This document shows positions 7,224 through 15,288 of a stretch of DNA of 47,414 nt, in pieces (position 1 is the stretch's first letter; every line of letters begins with the position of its first letter). Source of the DNA: Nocardia carnea (GTDB taxonomy: Bacteria; Actinomycetota; Actinomycetes; Mycobacteriales; Mycobacteriaceae); the NCBI RefSeq assembly GCF_029868325.1, contig NZ_JARWNW010000196.1, forward strand, positions 1 to 47,414. Reading direction: 5' to 3'. Made by a program: the position numbers and the translations under genes. The notes under the pieces are model-generated. The model was not told the DNA's origin. It made no database searches and was given only the letters and a program-made list of their open reading frames with translations.

Positions 7224-8692
7224 AGGGGCACTCCGATGTATTTGATTTCGAGGAATTCGTCGATACCGACCAGGCCGCCTTCGCGACCGAGACCCGATTC
7301 TTTCACTCCACCGAACGGGGCCGCCGGATTGGACACCACGCCCTGGTTCAGGCCGACCATCCCGGTGTCGAGGGCCTCGCTGACCCGCAGCCCGCGCCGC
7401 AGGTTCTCCGTGTAGACATACCCGACCAGGCCGTATGGTGTGTCGTTGGCCCGGTCGAGCGCCTCGTCTTCGGTGTCGAAGGTGCTCAGGCAGGCGACCG
7501 GGCCGAAGACTTCGGTATGGCAGATCAGTGCGTCGTCGGGCACGTCGGTGAGTACCGTTGCCGGATAGAAGTTGCCGGGGCCGTCGAGGGCCTCACCGCC
7601 GAGCAGGACCTGAGCGCCCCGGGCGCGGGCGTCGGCCACCAGTTCGGTCACCTTCGCCACGGCGTCGGTATCGATCAGAGGCCCGACGACGACTCCGGGT
7701 TCTGTGCCGGGGCCCAGCGGCAGCTGAGCCATTCGAGCGGTGAGTCGTTCGGCGAAATCGGCTGCCACGTGCCGGTGGACGAAGAATCGGTTCGCCGCCG
7801 TGCACGCCTGCCCGATATTCCGCATTTTCGCGGCCAGCGCGCCGTCGACGGCCGCGTCCAGATCGGCGTCGTCGAACACGAGGAAGGGGGCGTTACCGCC
7901 CAGCTCCATGGAGGTGCGCATCACGGTGCGTGCGCACTGCTCCAGCAAGGTTTTGCCCACCGCCGTCGACCCGGTGAAGGACAGTTTGCGGGACCGGGGG
8001 TCGAGGATCAGGGGTGTCATCAGCGGGCCCGGGTCCGAGGTCGTCACGATATTCACCACGCCCGCGGGTGCGCCCGCCCGGTGCAGGATTTCGGCGAGCG
8101 CCAGCGTGCACAGCGGTGTCTGTTCGGCGGGTTTCACGACGCAGGTGCAGCCGGCCGCGAGCGCCGGGCCGATCTTGCGGGCCCCCATGGCCATCGGAAA
8201 ATTCCAGGGCGTGATGAGCAAACTCGGGCCCACGGGCTGTTTGGTGACCAGGAACCGCGAGCCGCCGCCGGGTGCGGGCATATATCCGCCGTCGAGGCGC
8301 ACGGCCTCTTCGGCGAACCACCGGAAGAACTCGGCGGCGTAAGCGATTTCGCCGCGGGCCTCCGCAAGCGGTTTGCCCATTTCGAGGGTGGCGATGAGGG
8401 CCAGGCGGTCGGCGTCGTCGAGGAGCAGGCGATGGGCGCGCATCAAAATATCGCTGCGCTCGCGAGCAGGGGTCCGTGCCCACTGCGCCTGAGCCGCCGC
8501 GGCGGCGTCGAGCGCGGCCATCCCCTCCTCGGGCGTGGCATCGGCGACCGTACGCAGCTGTCGCCCGGTAGCCGGATCGATCACCGACATGGCGGCCGCA
8601 GCCGGGCGCCATCGGCCCCCGATGTAGAGGCCGTCGGGTACGGACTGCACGGCGTCGCGTTCGGCGTCGGTGAGTGTCTCTTCGGTGAGCAC
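7220..8692 (-). CDS. NAD(P)-dependent aldehyde (succinate-semialdehyde-type) dehydrogenase
   Basis: A complete aldehyde dehydrogenase that oxidises an aldehyde to the carboxylate. Key features are the cofactor motif ITPWNFPMAMGARKIGPALA, FTGSTAVGK, the general-base Glu in MELGGNAP and the nucleophile Cys in GQACTAANRF. EMGKPLAEARGEI and a C-terminal PFGGVKESGLGREG place it in the succinate-semialdehyde dehydrogenase (GabD) subgroup. The GTG at 8692 is preferred because GGGAGGAG lies 9 nt upstream; an ATG at 8725 would add 11 residues. It is coupled to the TtuC-type gene by an ATGA overlap and read from a promoter near the palindrome at 8738-8749. In this context the aldehyde could be tartronate or malonate semialdehyde or succinate semialdehyde; the sequence does not decide. 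Confidence 0.88.
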   Translation of the reverse strand: MLTEETLTDAERDAVQSVPDGLYIGGRWRPAAAAMSVIDPATGRQLRTVADATPEEGMAALDAAAAAQAQWARTPARERSDILMRAHRLLLDDADRLALIATLEMGKPLAEARGEIAYAAEFFRWFAEEAVRLDGGYMPAPGGGSRFLVTKQPVGPSLLITPWNFPMAMGARKIGPALAAGCTCVVKPAEQTPLCTLALAEILHRAGAPAGVVNIVTTSDPGPLMTPLILDPRSRKLSFTGSTAVGKTLLEQCARTVMRTSMELGGNAPFLVFDDADLDAAVDGALAAKMRNIGQACTAANRFFVHRHVAADFAERLTARMAQLPLGPGTEPGVVVGPLIDTDAVAKVTELVADARARGAQVLLGGEALDGPGNFYPATVLTDVPDDALICHTEVFGPVACLSTFDTEDEALDRANDTPYGLVGYVYTENLRRGLRVSEALDTGMVGLNQGVVSNPAAPFGGVKESGLGREGGLVGIDEFLEIKYIGVPL

Positions 8693-8737
8693 GGCGACGG
8701 CTCCTCCCTCTCGGCGCCCGGTCATACCCTGGGCTGA

Positions 8738-8749
8738 ATTGTCGACAAT
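8738..8749. promoter_or_regulatory. Perfect 12-bp palindrome, probable regulator operator
   Basis: ATTGTCGACAAT is self-complementary and contains the TGT-NN-ACA core common in GntR/FCD operators. On the minus strand a TAGGAT -10-like hexamer lies directly upstream of it (8748-8753), so binding would block operon C. It lies in the 280-base divergent gap between operon C and trpB. Confidence 0.5.
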
Positions 8750-8942
8750 CCTACAATAGTGGCCGCCTCGGTGTGGCGGTACGGCGAGTGTCCAGGTCCG
8801 TCGGTTCCCCCTGCTCCCGAACGAGCAGCACCGAAGGGGCCGTGAGACGTGAATGCCGTACCGCTTCCGTTCCCGGTGACGGGAATCGACACTGCCAACA
8901 CCTTTTCTACTGTTGACACATCCGTTGCCAGGAGGAGATCCG

Positions 8943-8978
8943 GTGTTTGCGCCGGCGGCACAGAATCTCTTCCGGTAA
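8943..8978 (+). other. Possible 11-codon leader ORF before trpB
   Basis: AGGAGGAG (8930-8937) stands 5 nt before a GTG that opens an 11-codon frame (VFAPAAQNLFR) ending in TAA. The ribosome site is better than that of trpB itself. The peptide has no Trp, so classical attenuation is not suggested. A consensus TTGACA lies at 8913-8918, but no matching -10 was found. It may be chance. Confidence 0.25.
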
Positions 8979-9005
8979 TCAGGAATCAGAGAATGCGGGT
9001 GCAGG

Positions 9006-10247
9006 ATGGTCGTCGGTAATGGGGTGGATCAGAGTCCCGATCGCCAGGAGGACCTACCTGATGAACGGGGCCGGTTCGGGCGCTTCGGCGGCAGATATGT
9101 TCCCGAAGGGCTCATGGCCGCTCTGATCGAACTGGACAGCGCGTACGAACAGGCTCGCGCCGACGACGGATTCGTGAGTGAGCTGGGGGAGCTGATGCGC
9201 AGCCGGGTCGGGCGGCCGACTCTGCTCCACCCGGTGCCGAGTTTCGCGGCGCGGCTCGGAGTGCCGGGCGCGACGGTCTATCTCAAACGCGAGGATACGG
9301 CGCACACCGGGTCGCACAAGATCAACAATGCGCTTGGCCAGGGGTTACTGGCGAAGCGGATGGGGAAGCGCCGGATCGTCGCCGAAACCGGGGCCGGGCA
9401 GCACGGGGTCGCGGTCGCGACAGTGTGCGCGATGCTCGAAATGGCCTGCACCATATATATGGGTGCCGACGATATGGAACGGCAGCGGCACAATGTCGTG
9501 CGAATGCGTCTGCTGGGGGCAGAGGTACGGGTGGCGGAAATGGGGAACCGGCGGCTCAAGGAAGCGATCAGCGAAGCCGTTCGCGACTGGGTCGCGCATG
9601 TGGACAGCACCCACTACCTCTTCGGTACGGTGGCCGGACCCGCTCCCTATCCGCGCATTGTGCGCGATTTCCAGACCATCATCGGTATGGAGGCGCGGGC
9701 GCAGATCCTGGCCGCGGAACGCCGGCTGCCCGATGTCGTGCTCGCGTGTGTGGGCGGGGGAAGTAATGCCATCGGCACGTTCCATCCTTTCGTCACGGAC
9801 TCGCAGGTCCGGCTGATCGGCGTGGAGGCGGCCGGTCACGGCGTCGATACCGGCGCGCATGCGGCATCGCTGAGCGCCGGTTCGCCGGGCGAAATGGATG
9901 GCAGTTTCAGCTACCTGCTGCAGGACGAGGACGGGCAGATCGCAGTGACCCACAGCGTGGCCGCCGGTCTGGATTATCCGGGAGTCGGACCGGAGCTCAG
10001 CCACCTGAAGGAGACCGGCCGCGTGCAGTACGCGGCCGCGACCGACGCGCTGGCCCTGCGTGGCCTGCAGGCACTCGGCCAGAGTGAGGGGATCATCGCG
10101 GCCCTCGAATCGGCCCATGCGGTGGGCCACCTCCTGGATATAGCCGAGCGTGGCCGTCTTTCGAAGGATTCCCTTGTGCTGCTGTGTCTTTCGGGCCGTG
10201 GGGACAAGGACTTGGAGGTCGCCGCGCAGCGGCTGGGACTAGGCTGA
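9006..10247 (+). CDS. trpB: Tryptophan synthase beta subunit (TrpB1 type), orphan copy
   Basis: A full-length PLP enzyme of the TrpB family, which condenses indole with serine. Visible are GRFGGRYVPEGLM near residues 25-37, the PLP lysine in HTGSHKINN (K105), the catalytic Glu in AETGAGQHG (E127), the PLP phosphate loop CVGGGSNAIG, SAGLDYPGVGP-type text (here AAGLDYPGVGP) and the C-terminal LSGRGDKD. The region after TGAHAASLS is altered compared with classical TrpB. No trpA, trpC or trpE is nearby, so this is a second, stand-alone copy or one recruited to another beta-replacement reaction. The ATG at 9006 has only a weak GCAGG upstream; a GTG at 9024 is an alternative. It is divergent from operon C, and they share a regulatory gap. 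Confidence 0.85.
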   Translation: MVVGNGVDQSPDRQEDLPDERGRFGRFGGRYVPEGLMAALIELDSAYEQARADDGFVSELGELMRSRVGRPTLLHPVPSFAARLGVPGATVYLKREDTAHTGSHKINNALGQGLLAKRMGKRRIVAETGAGQHGVAVATVCAMLEMACTIYMGADDMERQRHNVVRMRLLGAEVRVAEMGNRRLKEAISEAVRDWVAHVDSTHYLFGTVAGPAPYPRIVRDFQTIIGMEARAQILAAERRLPDVVLACVGGGSNAIGTFHPFVTDSQVRLIGVEAAGHGVDTGAHAASLSAGSPGEMDGSFSYLLQDEDGQIAVTHSVAAGLDYPGVGPELSHLKETGRVQYAAATDALALRGLQALGQSEGIIAALESAHAVGHLLDIAERGRLSKDSLVLLCLSGRGDKDLEVAAQRLGLG

Positions 10248-10451
10248 CCGCGCTGTGCAGCGTATTCGGTTCTGGACTCCGCGTGTGGTCGGACAACAGG
10301 TATCGGGTTCCGGTGGGGTTTCGGCGTCGCGCTACGACACCACGCCTACACGCTGAGCCAGCCGTCCGAGTTCGCCGGCGGTGAGGTCACGGCGGGCCAT
10401 CCCGGACCGCTTCGAGCGCGGTCCGTCGTTGGGCAACTCGGCGAGACTGAA

Positions 10452-10816
10452 CTATAGCCGGTTGACCGGGCAGGGGGCCGGCCGGTCGAGCATGTCGACG
10501 GTCGGTACGCACCCGCCGCCCTCGATCTTGGCGATTGTGGGTTGTGTGGTCCCCATGCGGCGGGCGAGCTCGGTCTGGGTCAGTCCGGCGCCGGTACGTC
10601 CGGCATAGAACAATTCGGCCATCCGCGGCGCCAACCCGCCTCCTCGTAGGCGGCTTCGTGCTCGGCCCGCTCCGCATCGGTCAGCTGCGCCAAACCGGGC
10701 GCCGTTGCCCATTCGCCGGACCGGGGCCGGACCACAGCCGGTTGGCGGGCCAGAGTGCCGGCGGATCCGCCTGTTCGGCTCGGGCTGCTGCTCGTGGCCC
10801 GGGTCGCCAAGCGCAT
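10452..10816 (-). pseudogene. Frameshifted XRE/HigA-type helix-turn-helix regulator
   Basis: One minus frame reads AQLTDAERAEHEAAYEEAG and then leaves the family at about 10636. A second frame continues it as MAELFYAGRTGAGLTQTE and ARRMGTTQPTIAKIEGGG, the typical Cro/CI helix-turn-helix of HigA-type antitoxins and small regulators. It then breaks off after VPTVDMLDR. A single-base shift near 10636 and a damaged 3' end make this a broken gene. No toxin partner is visible. The remaining DNA from 10248 to 11124 holds nothing else I can support. Confidence 0.55.
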
Positions 10817-11124
10817 GGCGGTGCCGATCGCGTCGACTCTGCCCCGGTGCCGGCATGACGTCGGTCACAGCGGAAGTGGTCGGTATGCGAGAGGTGGCCA
10901 CGGAAGTGCTGGTTCTCGGCGGGCGTACGGCTGGTTCTCGGCGGCGTCCGGGGAATAGTGCGGCCCGAAAATCGATTGATCTCGTGCGTAGCCGTAGGAA
11001 AGACTGGCGCGTCACCGATGAGCCGGACGGGTCGTACCCGTCTGCTTTCATATGGGGCCCGGGCCCGGTCGACGACGACCGCCCGATGCCACGCACAGTT
11101 CGTTCACGACCCCGGAGGTAGCCG

Positions 11125-12588
11125 ATGCCCGCACTGAAGTCTGTTCGCCGGGCCGGCGGGGGTACCCCCGCGGTGATCCAGCTGCTCGTGATCGCGACCT
11201 TCGTGGTGATCTTGAACGAGACCATCATGATCAACGCGATTCCGCGGTTGATGAACGACCTCGAGGTCACCGAACGCGCGGCGCAGTGGGTCTCCACCGC
11301 CTTCATGCTCACCATGGCCGCGGTCATCCCGGTAACCGGCTGGTTCCTGCAGCGGGTCACGACCCGGCGGGCCTATGCCATGGCCATGGGGATCTTCCTC
11401 GCGGGTACGGCGCTGTCCGCGGTCGCGCCGTCGTTCGCGGTGCTGCTGGTCGGGCGGATCGTGCAGGCGGGCGGTACGGCGGTGATGATGCCGCTGCTGA
11501 TGACCACGCTGATGACGGTGGTGCACGAACGCGATCGCGGCCGGGTCATGGGCAACGTGACGCTGGCGATTTCGGTGGCGCCGGCCATGGGTCCGGTCAT
11601 CTCGGGGCTGGTGCTGCAGGTCGCGTCGTGGCGGTGGTTGTTCGTGCTGGTGCTGCCGATCGCGGGGGTGGTCACCTGGTTCGGTCTGCGCAGCCTGGAG
11701 AACGTCGGTGAACCGGAGGCCGGCTCGATCGACTGGTTCAGCGTGGTCTTCGCGGCACTCGGTTTCGGCAGCCTGGTCTATGGCCTGAGCCAGTTCGAGG
11801 CGGGCAGTGTCACGACACCGGCGCTGATCACCGTGGCCGGGATCGCGCTCATCGGGTTGTTCGTGGCCCGTCAGCTGTGGTTGCAGCGCACCGGGACGCC
11901 GCTGCTGGATTTGCGAGTCCTGCGGGCCGCGACCTATGCCAAGGGATTGGTTCTCATGGCGGTGGCGTTCCTGGCGATGCTCGGTTCGATGATGCTGCTG
12001 CCGCTGTATCTGCAGAACCTGCGCGAGCTGTCGCCGCTGCTCACCGGCCTGCTGGTGATGCCGGGCGGGCTTGCGATGGGCCTGCTGGGGCCGGTGATCG
12101 GCCGGATGTTCGACCGTTTCGGTGGCCGCGTCCTGGTGATTCCGGGATCGATCGCGATCACCGCCGCGCTCGCGGGCTTCACCCAGATCTCGATCAGCAC
12201 GCCGTACTGGCAGTTGCTCGGATTGCACATCCTGCTCATGATCGGGCTGGCTGCGGCCTTCACACCGGTGTTCACCCTCGCGCTGGGCGCGCTACCGGAG
12301 GATCTCTATTCGCACGGCAGCTCGATGCTGGGCACTCTCCAGCAGGTCGCCGCCGCGCTGGGCACCGCCCTGGTGGTGACCGTGATGGCGACCCGGGCGG
12401 GCACGCTGGAGGACGGCGGCGCCGATGCGGTGTCGGCACAGTTGGGCGGGATGCAGTGGGCGTTCGCGGTCTCGGCGGTGCTATCGCTGGTCGTGATCGT
12501 CATGGCGGTCCTGTTGCCGAACCGGTCCAGCGCACCGGAGGAGGACGATATCGGCGAGAAGGCCGAGGCGGAGTTGGTCGAGGCCTGA
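11125..12588 (+). CDS. DHA2-family MFS multidrug exporter (EmrB/QacA type)
   Basis: An integral membrane H+ antiporter of the 14-helix drug/H+ antiporter-2 family. The first helix reads VIATFVVILNETIMINAIPRL, the family start motif. The second is followed by QWVSTAFMLTMAAVIPVTGW, and motif C-like text (AISVAPAMGPVISGLVLQ) lies in helix 5. The later half has a repeat-like GPVIGRMFDRFGGRVLVIPG. The 487-aa length is typical. GGAGGT stands 6 nt before the ATG. It exports toxic organic compounds; the substrate is unknown. Its 3' end runs directly into the next SDR reading region, with the TGA at 12586-12588 overlapping the SDR frame. Confidence 0.88.
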   Translation: MPALKSVRRAGGGTPAVIQLLVIATFVVILNETIMINAIPRLMNDLEVTERAAQWVSTAFMLTMAAVIPVTGWFLQRVTTRRAYAMAMGIFLAGTALSAVAPSFAVLLVGRIVQAGGTAVMMPLLMTTLMTVVHERDRGRVMGNVTLAISVAPAMGPVISGLVLQVASWRWLFVLVLPIAGVVTWFGLRSLENVGEPEAGSIDWFSVVFAALGFGSLVYGLSQFEAGSVTTPALITVAGIALIGLFVARQLWLQRTGTPLLDLRVLRAATYAKGLVLMAVAFLAMLGSMMLLPLYLQNLRELSPLLTGLLVMPGGLAMGLLGPVIGRMFDRFGGRVLVIPGSIAITAALAGFTQISISTPYWQLLGLHILLMIGLAAAFTPVFTLALGALPEDLYSHGSSMLGTLQQVAAALGTALVVTVMATRAGTLEDGGADAVSAQLGGMQWAFAVSAVLSLVVIVMAVLLPNRSSAPEEDDIGEKAEAELVEA

Positions 12589-12629
12589 TCGTCCCCGGGG
12601 CGGGTCGCGGTCAGGGGAGAAGCCACGCG

Positions 12630-13388
12630 GTGCGTTTCGCGCGGGAAGGCGCCGATATCATCGCCGTCGACACCACGGCGGAGGCGAAGAGTGTGCCCTA
12701 CCCCCTGGCCACCGCCGAGGATCTGGCCGAAACGGCGCGCCTGGTGGAGGCCGAAGGACGGCGGATCTTCGCCCGGGACGCCGACGTCCGTGACCTCGCC
12801 GCCCTGACCGCCGCCGTCGACGAAGGGGTGAAGGCACTCGGCCGCCTCGATATCGTGGTCGCCAATGCCGGCATCTCCAGTCCGGCGCCGACGCTGGGCA
12901 TGAGCGAGGACACCTGGCAGGAGATGATCGATATCAACCTGACCGGTGTCTGGAAAACGCTGAAGGCATCGGTGCCGCATATCGTCGAATCCGGGCACGG
13001 CGGTTCGGTGGTCATCACCAGTTCGGTGGCGGCGATGGTGGCCCAGGAGAACATCGCGCACTACGCCGCCGCGAAAGCTGGTCTGGTGAGCCTGATGAAG
13101 GTGCTGGCCAAGGAGCTGGCCCCGCAGAGTATCCGGGTCAATACGGTCCACCCGGGCACGGTGGGCACCGATATGGTCTACAACGAATCCACCTATCGGC
13201 TGTTCCGGCCGGATCTGGAGAACCCGGGCCGCGCCGATTTCGAAGCGGTGGCGGGAAAGATGAACCGGCTGCCGGTGACCGCCCTCGCGCCGGAGGACAT
13301 CACGAATACGGTGCTGTTCCTGGTATCCGATGCCGCGAAATACATCACCGGCACCACCCATATCGTCGACGCCGGGAACGCGCTGTAG
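12630..13388 (+). CDS. Mycofactocin-type SDR oxidoreductase lacking a normal start
   Basis: A short-chain dehydrogenase of the actinobacterial subgroup often tied to mycofactocin or a tightly bound NAD. Family text: REGADIIAVDTTAE, PYPLATAEDLAET, NNAG-equivalent VANAGISSPA, catalytic Ser in VITSSVAAM, YAAAKAGL (Tyr and Lys), and NTVHPGTVGTDM. The nucleotide-binding GAGRGQGRSHAV is encoded upstream of any ATG/GTG/TTG, at about 12597-12632. The first usable start is the GTG at 12630 with GGGGAG in front, which would drop the Gly-rich loop and probably the activity. The only codon that keeps the loop is a CTG at 12585 overlapping the upstream TGA as CTGA. Either a rare CTG start is used, or a deletion fused the MFS tail to an SDR lacking its first dozen residues. 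It could be a pseudogene. Confidence 0.6.
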   Translation: MRFAREGADIIAVDTTAEAKSVPYPLATAEDLAETARLVEAEGRRIFARDADVRDLAALTAAVDEGVKALGRLDIVVANAGISSPAPTLGMSEDTWQEMIDINLTGVWKTLKASVPHIVESGHGGSVVITSSVAAMVAQENIAHYAAAKAGLVSLMKVLAKELAPQSIRVNTVHPGTVGTDMVYNESTYRLFRPDLENPGRADFEAVAGKMNRLPVTALAPEDITNTVLFLVSDAAKYITGTTHIVDAGNAL

Positions 13389-13421
13389 AACGCCGAGATC
13401 GGGGCGAGGGCGACCGCGGCG

Positions 13422-13427
13422 TAGATT
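13422..13427 (+). promoter_or_regulatory. -10 element for a leaderless IclR transcript
   Basis: TAGATT is followed by exactly 6 nt and then the ATG at 13434. Transcription would start at or next to the start codon. No clear -35 is seen. Confidence 0.4.
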
Positions 13428-13433
13428 CGGCGT

Positions 13434-14219
13434 ATGTCCAGGGATGACGGCGGGGCGGCCGCGAACCATCAGCCGCTGCTGGTGCTGGTGAAGATCACCG
13501 AGATACTCGACGCCTTCTCACTGGCCCGGCCGTCGCTGACCTTGGGCGAGATCCAGCAGGCCACCGGTTTCCCTACCTCCACGGTGCAGCGGCTGGTGAC
13601 GAATATGGTCGCGCAGGGGCTGCTGGATCGCGCGGGGGACCAGATCCGGATCGGGCTGCGGATGAGTTATTGGGCGGCGACGGCGGTGAAAGGGCTGGAT
13701 CTGCTGTCGATCGTCGACCCGGTCCTGCGCGAGATCCGCGACGAGACCGGTGAGACGGCGTGTGTGTTCCGGGCCGAACACGGTTTCCGGGTATGCGTCG
13801 CGATCGCCGAGACCCGCCACGCCCTGCGCCGGGACATGTACGTGGGAAAGATCATTCCGCTCTACGCCGGATCGGCGGGCCGGATTCTGCTGGCCTGGAA
13901 TCCGGATCTCGCCGAGCAGGTGCTGTCCGCACCCCTGGAACCGCTCACCGAAGGCACGGTGACCAGCCCGGCGGATCTGCGCACACTCATCGCGCAGGCG
14001 AAGGCCGACGGCTATGCGATCAGCGCCGGCGAACGAGAGGATTCGGCGTCCGGGCTGTCGGCGCCGGTGTTCGACGCGGCCGGGAAAGTGGTGGCGGCGT
14101 TGACGATCAGCGGCCCGACGATCCGGATGCCGCGCGAACGGTGCGAGGAATGGGTGGATCTGCTCGTCGGCTACGCCGAGCAGGTCACGCGCACGCTCGG
14201 GGGCCGGATCCCCGCTTGA
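13434..14219 (+). CDS. IclR-family transcriptional regulator
   Basis: A 261-aa DNA-binding regulator with an N-terminal winged helix (about residues 18-75; LTLGEIQQATGFPTSTVQRL is the recognition region) and a C-terminal GAF-like IclR effector domain (about 85-255; FRVCVAIAETRHALRR and YAGSAGRILLAW). IclR proteins bind small carboxylates or aromatics and control adjacent catabolic operons. It faces operon A tail to tail. Operon A encodes a GntP permease, CoA-transferase, lyase and dehydrogenase, so it is the probable regulator of that set. A 15-bp palindrome at 18937-18951 is a candidate target. The start is at the first ATG, probably leaderless. Confidence 0.85.
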   Translation: MSRDDGGAAANHQPLLVLVKITEILDAFSLARPSLTLGEIQQATGFPTSTVQRLVTNMVAQGLLDRAGDQIRIGLRMSYWAATAVKGLDLLSIVDPVLREIRDETGETACVFRAEHGFRVCVAIAETRHALRRDMYVGKIIPLYAGSAGRILLAWNPDLAEQVLSAPLEPLTEGTVTSPADLRTLIAQAKADGYAISAGEREDSASGLSAPVFDAAGKVVAALTISGPTIRMPRERCEEWVDLLVGYAEQVTRTLGGRIPA

Positions 14220-14292
14220 GGGCCCTTCGGGATATTGCGTACGAACCGGCCCCGGTGCTGCGCGGTCGGCCGGGCGGCGGAGCCGGTCGTTC

Positions 14293-15288
14293 TCAGCGGG
14301 CGAGTGCCTCCGGGTTGACCGGATACGGCGGCAGTTCCCCGCGTGCCATCGCGATCGCGTTCTCCGCACAACGCCGGGCCATTTCGGAGCGCACCGGCAC
14401 GGTCGCACTGCCGACATGGGGGAGTAGCACGGTATTCGGCAGTTCGGCCAGCCCGGGTGCCAGTCGCGGTTCGTTCTCGTAGACATCGAGTCCGGCGCCC
14501 GCGATGGTCCCGTCCCGCAGGGCCGCCACCAGCGCCTGCTCGTCGACGATCGGCCCGCGGGCGGTATTGATCAGGATCGCCGAGGGTTTCATCGCGTTCA
14601 GAACACCGGCGTCGACGAGGTGGCGGGTCTGGTCGTTCAGCGGTACGTGCACCGAAAGGTAGTCGCTGGTCTCGATGAGTTCCGGCCAGGACACGTGGCG
14701 GACCTTGCCGGCGAATTCCCCCAGTTCCTCCTCGCTCACCGGGCGATCACCGGGGGGCCGCGGGCAGAACGCGACCGTCATCCCGAACGCGAGGGCACGC
14801 CGGGCGGTGGCCCGGGCGATCCGGCCGAAACCGGCCAGTCCCAGTGTTTTCCCGCTGACATCATGGCCCAGGAGTAATTCCGGTTCCCAGCCGTGGAATT
14901 TCCCGGCACGGACGAACGCATCGGCCTCGACGCACCGCCGGGCGACCGCCAGCATCAGCAGGAGGGCGATATCCGCGGTGGCATCGGTGAGCACACCCGG
15001 GGTGTTGCCGACGACGATGGAGTTCGCCGTGGCCGCCGCGATATCGATATTGTTGTAGCCCACCGCGAAATTGCTGATCCCGGCGATTTTCGCGCGGGCC
15101 AGCAGGGGTGCGTCGAACTCGTCACGCAACTGGGCCACCACCACCCGGTAGTCGCCCGAGGCACACGCATCCGCCAATTCGGTGTGGGTCATCCCGTTCT
15201 CGGCGACCGTCACCGTTCCCGCCGCTTCGAGCAGGCCCATACCCGGACCGGGGAGCGGGGTCGTGACGAGGAAATCGGTGGCCGTCAC
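14293..15288 (-). CDS. D-2-hydroxyacid dehydrogenase (glyoxylate/hydroxypyruvate reductase type)
   Basis: A NAD(P)H-dependent enzyme that interconverts 2-oxo acids and D-2-hydroxy acids. Features: AVGYNNIDIAAA in the catalytic domain, the Rossmann loop LGLAGFGRIARATARRA, the catalytic Arg in INTARGPIVDE, Glu in DVYENEP and His in LLPHVGSAT. The length matches GhrB/phosphoglycerate-dehydrogenase relatives without a regulatory domain. The GTG at 15288 forms a GTGA overlap with the lyase stop; an ATG at 15300 is the alternative. As last gene of operon A it may handle the 2-oxo acid released by the lyase or oxidise a D-hydroxyacid substrate. The exact substrate is unknown. Confidence 0.85.
   Translation of the reverse strand: MTATDFLVTTPLPGPGMGLLEAAGTVTVAENGMTHTELADACASGDYRVVVAQLRDEFDAPLLARAKIAGISNFAVGYNNIDIAAATANSIVVGNTPGVLTDATADIALLLMLAVARRCVEADAFVRAGKFHGWEPELLLGHDVSGKTLGLAGFGRIARATARRALAFGMTVAFCPRPPGDRPVSEEELGEFAGKVRHVSWPELIETSDYLSVHVPLNDQTRHLVDAGVLNAMKPSAILINTARGPIVDEQALVAALRDGTIAGAGLDVYENEPRLAPGLAELPNTVLLPHVGSATVPVRSEMARRCAENAIAMARGELPPYPVNPEALAR

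Noticed and set aside
8722..8961. 79-codon minus frame ending in ATGA at the aldehyde dehydrogenase ATG
   Set aside because: It runs through the operator/promoter region, has no ribosome site or family likeness, and the ALDH start is more likely the GTG at 8692.
10452..11360. Long 302-codon minus frame over the MFS 5' end
   Set aside because: Only its last 60 codons (HTH) look like protein; the rest is antisense to the transporter. Kept only as the XRE pseudogene.
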